From Sacculina carcini (Eukaryota > Arthropoda > Thecostraca > Sacculinidae), in assembly GCA_916048095.2 (NCBI GenBank), contig OU696592.1:3611399-3675398 (forward strand): a stretch of 64,000 nucleotides of DNA, in the 5' to 3' direction. A program made the translations under genes and the position numbers. Each line of letters begins with the position of its first letter. Position 1 is the first letter of the stretch. The notes beneath the pieces were generated by a model. That model worked only from the letters and a program-made list of their open reading frames with translations, ran no database searches and was not told the origin of the DNA. Positions 58,495 to 64,000 of this stretch are shown here, one piece after another.

Positions 58495-59035
58495 TTTGGA
58501 TTATAATATGGGCTCAACAGGCCAGGATATACGGTATATTAAACTGGAGATAATGAAAAATGAACTCACGTGCATGCTGGTTGTCTGCACCTGCTCCCCG
58601 GTTGAAGACCCACGAGCAAAATCCTTTTGTTTTGACAATGTAAAAAACTTTCCCGACAATCTGATATATATATAACACAATTTTTTCCTCAATACATACA
58701 CACACAATACACAGAACACGAGAGTATGCTTTTAGCAATAGTACCAAACACACACACACACACACACATACATATATATATACACCACAGGGATAAATAC
58801 AAAAATTAACATAATGCACGATTATGAGATAGCACTCGGATATGATATTTTTTGTTTTTGTTTTTTTTTTCAATGCACGCACACACACATATATACATAT
58901 ATACATACATATACCCGAGGAATTAAGCGCGAAGCTTGAGTATACATTACACCGGCAGTACCCATGATGGATTTGAAGAATACAGCCTCTAAGCACCCCA
59001 AGGCGAAGGAGGAATGATGCTTGAAGCGTCTGTAT
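58495..59035. repeat. Block D4, copy b (single unit)
   Basis: Matches 33456-34317 but has one instead of two ~344-bp units. Ends GCGTCTGTAT, the left target site of the solo LTR. Confidence 0.88.
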
Positions 59036-59554
59036 TGTTAACGTTGGCCGAGTTTGGAACAGACGATGTATTGCAAACGATGCGGCGACAGTGGATAAAT
59101 GAAGAAATTAAAACAATAAGAACTAGCACACAAAGATCACACACACAGCGCACGTGGTAGCGTATTTCGTATTTCGTACACGTATTTCGCACACAGCGGT
59201 ACAGCTTGGTCACACAGACCGAACACACACAGTGAAGCCTCGCTGAACACTACTAACTAAACCACACTCATACACTCACACAGAAGTAATACAACGCTCT
59301 CACAGCTCGCGCAACTAGCAATCGTTCAATCCTCACAACCAATCAGCGGCGACGCACATGACACACAGACATACAAAGAGACACATACACACAGACATAC
59401 ATACGCACGGGCAACTTGACGTTCGCTCAGCTACATGACGCGTTACACCTTACACAAACGCTACACATATCAAATGAACGCTACAAATGAACGCGCTACA
59501 CATATCGAATGAACACATCGAAATGCACGCAACGCAAATACCAAGCCCATAACA
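59036..59554 (-). mobile_element. Solo LTR of LTR retroelement 2 (fossil)
   Basis: 519 bp with ends TGTTAAC...CATAACA, flanked by a perfect 4-bp GTAT duplication (59032-59035, 59555-59558). Matches both ends of the LTR at 14411-15332. No interior remains, as expected after recombination between two LTRs. Confidence 0.9.
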
Positions 59555-61380
59555 GTATACACTACACCGGCAGTATCAAATATGGATTTAATGAATAAAG
59601 CCTTTAATTGTCCCTGCCACGACCAAGAATATGGAAACATCTCCAACCAACAAGCAACAAAACAGCTTCTTCAAGAAGATTAAAGAAGCCATCACTCACT
59701 AAACCGGTCCAAAACAGCTGCAAGAATATGGAAATATCGCCAACCAACAAGCCACAAAACAGCTTCTTCAAGAAGATTCAGACGAAAAAGTGGTGGCGAT
59801 TGGTGGTGGCGAAAAAGTGGTGGATTTAGTTCATGTGAATTTCACAAGTGCGAAATGTGTGTGATCGTGAATAGCTTAAAAAGTGTTGAAACTGATTCTC
59901 AATCAAATATAAGTCCAGCTATTGTGCAACACTAGCTCATCGGATTCAACAACTAGTGAGTTACACAAGCATTAAGTAAAAATTGTCACACCGTTAATAA
60001 TTGTATAAATCACTACTTTGAATTGGCTTGGACTTACTTTGGTCCATACTTTGTGTTAGGGCTGTGCTGCAGAATTTATAGCATAATGTAGCCATTTACG
60101 GCACCCATAATGTGTTGAGTCTCCCTGGGCTCCCTAATATCCTCACCATGAACATTTCGAATGTAGTTCCTCATGTTTCGCCAAGCCCCGCATTTTTTCC
60201 TTAACACCCTTGGCCACCTACCGGAGACCACTGTATATATTCCAATGTCTTCCCAGAGTCAATGTGTTCCACTGTTATTAGCCTGTGATTTGAACTTTTC
60301 AACGCTTGCTATGGAAGATTTCTAGCGCTCACAAATGAGCGATCAACGTCCATTATTGTATTTTATCCTTGTTGTTGTGCACTATCCTATCCTTATTATG
60401 CTTTCATTATGTATAAGCAGCAATGATAAACGTATAATACGCACTGTTTAATCATTGTACAAGCTATGAATACACGTTTCATGCATGTGTGTCTACATAT
60501 ACGTGTTCAAACCCACACATACACGGACTTTGTTCAAGTTTGTACGGCACGGCACGGCACGGCAGGGGCGCCGCCACTGCCGTGTAGCAGCTGTCACTTG
60601 AGTCTTTCTATCTTTTTAACCTTTAAATCGCAAGCCTTCAACCCTTTTATTAATACAACCCTTATATAAATTTTCTATCAAAGAAAATTTCATAAACATG
60701 AACTAATGGAGGCTGTTAGTTCTTCAAGACTTTGACAAGTGCAAGAATGAATAACTCAAGGTTAATGCGCTTCGAAACAAAAGTAAATGTGTTATTAGAC
60801 TCATGCGTAAGGGAGGGTAGCAATGGGGAAGGATGTATGCAGCAAGCGAGAGATGGGGAGGAGGTGGCCTTGCACGACGAACACAAGGCATACACGTGTG
60901 CGAGCGAATCGCACAATTGAAAAAAAGAAATTCGGCAAGATCACAAGCAACAACACACACATGCAAAAGCACACACAAACATACACATACATGCACACAC
61001 GTGACGACGTAAACGTGCGCACAAGTGTAAACACCCATGCGTATGGAAAAACTCACAAGGAAACTCACAAAGCACACACGTGGGCGTATACCCTGGGGGA
61101 TATGGGGGTGTATATACTCCCCGACAATATGACTTGGGGTATGAATATGCAATTATACTCTCCAATATTTATGCTGTGTCTAGTTCAATAAGTATATTAT
61201 CATCGAAATCGCCATAACAAACAACAACAATGTACGAGCGTGAGTGTATGCAAGTGTGTTACATGCATTTCGCTCTTTATTGATATATGTATGCTGTAAT
61301 TTAATAAGAGGAAAATGGTTGTTTGATCCCATCAAATTGGCCAACTGAGTCTATTTTGAAAAATAAAGCATGATGGCTGA
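59555..61380. repeat. Segmental duplication D5, copy c, with a large deletion
   Basis: Matches 15333-16322 and then 18697-19520 of copy a. About 2.4 kb is missing, from the TG tract through the minisatellite and CA tract; the junction at 60544 is a run of CGGCA repeats. The 73-residue frame is at 59608-59829. Confidence 0.9.
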
Positions 61381-62151
61381 AACAAAATTCCCAGTATGAT
61401 GGTATGAAAAAGGGCACACTCATAAAATTGTAATAAATTGAAAAGTCTAAGTTTAATCACTTTTTCTTTTTTTGACAAAATAGTTTCCCTCAATCCGCCT
61501 CATATTTAAACCAACCCGACGCGCGGAATAATTCAGAACTCGAACGCGATCCGTTCTGGATCTTGAAGTCAAATCCGTTAGTTTTGTATTTGAATTCATT
61601 CTATACGGTTAAATTGAACGTCATGTTGTCTATAGTTGCTACCCGCGGGACATTTTTATTTCATACACATGATCCATTGCTTCGTTTACGTTTGAAGCCC
61701 CTGATCTATACCAGTGTAGAATTAATTAAACTGTACGGAGTAAAACCACACCATCCATGCTTGGAGCTAATATGATACATTCTTAATTGTGATTGGGCTT
61801 CAGTGAAATTTAATCGGTGTATATTCCTGTGAAATCGCAAGTGCGCATAATAGCTGTCAAATTGGCAATATGTCCTTTTGACTTTACACCGCCGTAACTT
61901 CCTTCAGATACACTTTGGAAAATTAAAAATTATACTGCATTGTAGAAAACAAAATTTCCAGCACGATGGTATACTTTATTTATATGTGTAGCAAATAGTT
62001 ACTGGAAAATAGTAGAAAAATGAATATATTTTAGTCGCCCGGTGTTCAAGTGTAATTTTGGATGTATTTGAGAATTTTGCCAATTTTACACGTTTTTTGT
62101 ATCATTTGTGGGTATAAATTATAGCTTATCTTGTAGAACACAAAATTATCT
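61381..62151. repeat. R340 head plus one unit
   Basis: Matches 38462-39235, including CCCGACGCGCGG (61517) and one 340-bp unit from GTATATTCC (61818). It stops at TTATCTA (62151) where the PolB relic begins. Confidence 0.88.
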
Positions 62152-64000
62152 AGAACACATATTGTGCAATCAGTCCGCCTGCCTCGCCGTCGTTGAGCTG
62201 TGTGGTGCTGGCAAAGTGCCAGAACTCGTGGATGGAAGTGAGCCGATACCCCAACTCCAAAGATTTCGCTACTTCCAGCGACACCCAGCTGGAAGTGAGA
62301 CAGCGCTCCTCGTCCGAATGGTGACACTGCGGCGACTTCGTGGTGAAATTGCCACCGATACCCTGCTCGGCACATGTTCTACACAGGGTGAACATGAGGC
62401 GGTCGTTGATGCGTGCGGGAAGGACGGGAACGTGAAGATTGCGTGGAGGGAGAATTGTACAATAAATGATGCCGAAATATTTGTGAAAATCTGTGATGGG
62501 AGGACGGAAAATGTGAGAGGGATGACCGAGGGGAAATTTTCCGTTTTTAAGGATGTAAGGATACAAGGAGCACACATCAACGTACTCGATCCGTTCGTCA
62601 CCAGCACATTCGGCATAGTGACGAAACACTTCTGTTCGCCCTCCGTAGAACGCGTCCCGAACATTCATCGGCGGCAAGACTTGCACTGCTTCAGCGCGAC
62701 AACATTGGTCGTCATCGCCTCGAAGCAGTGCATCAAATTCACACTCCCAGATGGTGATGAGAGTTGTGTCTGGTCAGGCTCGCAGTATCGCCAGACGAGC
62801 CATGGTGGCATCATATAGATGACGCGTTGATGGAGCCCCACTGTTCATGATATAGCGACAGTTTTTGCTGGCGCAGAGACACTTACCACCATGGTGATGA
62901 CCATGAAAGTAACAACCGAGAAACTCGAAAAGCAGGTGTTGGTCTCCCACTTTGGCATAACCGTCCACTTTGTACGACCCAATACGCACCTCACAAGAGT
63001 TCAATGCGTGCTGGATATTGATGTCGCGAGACGACGCCTCCAGTTCCTGCCACTGGATCGATATCTTCGAGTAGTTGCCACATGGTCGGTAGTGCTCATG
63101 GCTCGGTATCAACGCGACGCTGTCTTTGCGCAAAAACTTTTGACGCCACACCTCATGACACGCAGATGGAAGCGTGATGCTCTGAAATGGGTCCACCTCA
63201 GTTACCTCGATGAACTGTTGGCGGAAACGCATACTACCGAGACGAAGTACATTGACATCGTCGCGGCAGTACTCTCCCATTTCCTGGCGCAGGTCATACT
63301 GTCGGCCCACCTGCGAGACATGTCAAGTGAGAAACTCAGCGTGCTGTTCGGTGGACATGTGACCCGGGTCGAACATATCGGCTGAAGGAAAAGGACCTAC
63401 ATAATTTTGATTGTCCGTAGTGTTCAGGAGGTGAGGGAGGAAACCTTTACGGACAGGAATGTTGAACGTTTTGAAAAATTTCGCGAGAGGCATAGGAAGG
63501 AAACTGAAGGAATCAATGAAATGGAGTTTGGAATTTCGAAATTTCATAGAAAGGATTTTTCTGCCGTTCATGATCAGGTCTGGCACCACACCTTGGCTCA
63601 GCGCGTAATTGGCAACAATGTTGTTGTCATAACCTTGGGCATAATGGGCAATGCTTTCGCGTCTTTGAACGTGAAAAGCCACTGACCAAAGTCTTGTCTT
63701 GTCGTTGGGCCAGAGAACACATGTTCGTGCTGCTCTGTCCCACAGTCTGTGCATGGCCGGTCAATGCGGTCAAAGCAGGACTCACAACATACGTGTGCGA
63801 CACAATGATTGGGAATGTAAAGGTTGGTGCTGGTGTCAATCATACATTCAAAGTCGTAAAAGATATAGATTTGTTTTTTGTTGACAGAAGAGGAATGCGA
63901 AGGTTGGAGAAAGCAACGGTGGAAGTTTTCCGCACCTATGAGCTCGTGGTTTGTGACTCGTTCACGACAGTCAGGGCATATGTGAGTGCCACAGACATGA
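62152..64000 (-). mobile_element. Polinton/Maverick-type DNA polymerase B relic, runs off the right edge
   Basis: Minus strand, protein-primed family B DNA polymerase (DNA_pol_B_2 type). Parts in order from the right edge: a Cys/His-rich N-terminal zone (CPDCRERV), an exonuclease I-like motif (YDFE), an exonuclease II-like zone (SKLHFIDSFSFLPMPLAKFF), exonuclease III-like CRDDVNVLR, an inserted nuclease-like zone with EFLGCYFHGHHHGGKC, and polymerase motif A (VDVCSLYPYI) up to HEFWHF. The rest of the polymerase and other Polinton genes (integrase, capsid, ATPase) are not in the window. It is broken in a few places and cut on the left by the R340 repeat. An adintovirus- or linear-plasmid-like source is possible. 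Confidence 0.78.

Overview
The window looks like a repeat-saturated stretch of an invertebrate animal genome. I recognise no intact host gene, rRNA or tRNA. The metazoan call rests on the element mix: Ty3/Gypsy-like LTR elements, a Penelope-like element (PLE) with a GIY-YIG endonuclease, mariner, hAT, CR1/L2/Jockey-like LINEs, a Polinton-type DNA polymerase B, and many long CA/TG/TA microsatellites. Phylum cannot be set from sequence alone; an arthropod or other protostome is my guess. Background is AT-rich, while one LTR element (4.5-9.6 kb) is strikingly GC-rich.

Layout. 1-1.7 kb: unassigned. 1.7-4.3 kb: long duplicated block (copy at 20.4-22.9 kb) with a hAT C-terminal fragment and an LTR-element pol fragment. 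4.5-9.6 kb: LTR retroelement with two 323-bp LTRs; its 3' half and flank recur at 28.6-31.3 kb. 10.9-11.9 kb: block repeated at 53.1-54.2 kb. 11.9-15.3 kb: minus-strand Gypsy relic with a 5' LTR and a tRNA-Leu-like primer site. 15.3-19.5 kb: large duplicated block (copies at 34.3-38.5 and, deleted, 59.6-61.4 kb) with microsatellites, a palindrome-rich array and an 18/19-bp minisatellite. 23.0-25.5 kb: two PLE copies head to head, each with a hammerhead-ribozyme-like motif. 25.7-28.6, 38.5-40.2, 46.4-50.3 and 61.4-62.2 kb: a composite repeat family with a CCGCCCGTCGTGCGG-like head and internal ~340-bp tandem units. 31.1-32.5 kb: minus-strand integrase relic. 33.0-34.3 and 58.1-59.0 kb: internally deleted mariner pieces. 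41.8-42.5 kb: LINE relic with a 32-bp minisatellite. 42.9-43.3 kb: near-perfect 387-bp hairpin. 43.3-46.2 kb: Gypsy pol. 47.3-48.6 kb: mariner inserted at a TA of the 340-bp unit. 50.3-51.6 kb: LINE 3' end. 54.5-56.0 kb: non-autonomous hAT-like element with an 8-bp target duplication. 57.1-58.1 kb: second LINE, minus strand. 59.0-59.6 kb: solo LTR. 62.2 kb to the right edge: minus-strand Polinton-type PolB relic.

The elements do not form a pathway. What can be read is history: insertions into repeats, duplication of blocks that already carried insertions, LTR-LTR recombination, and expansion of simple repeats. Paralogous blocks in the same window provide probable empty sites for two LTR insertions, and a tandem unit provides one for the mariner. 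All element calls come from motifs read by eye; no database search was made, and identities are described only qualitatively.
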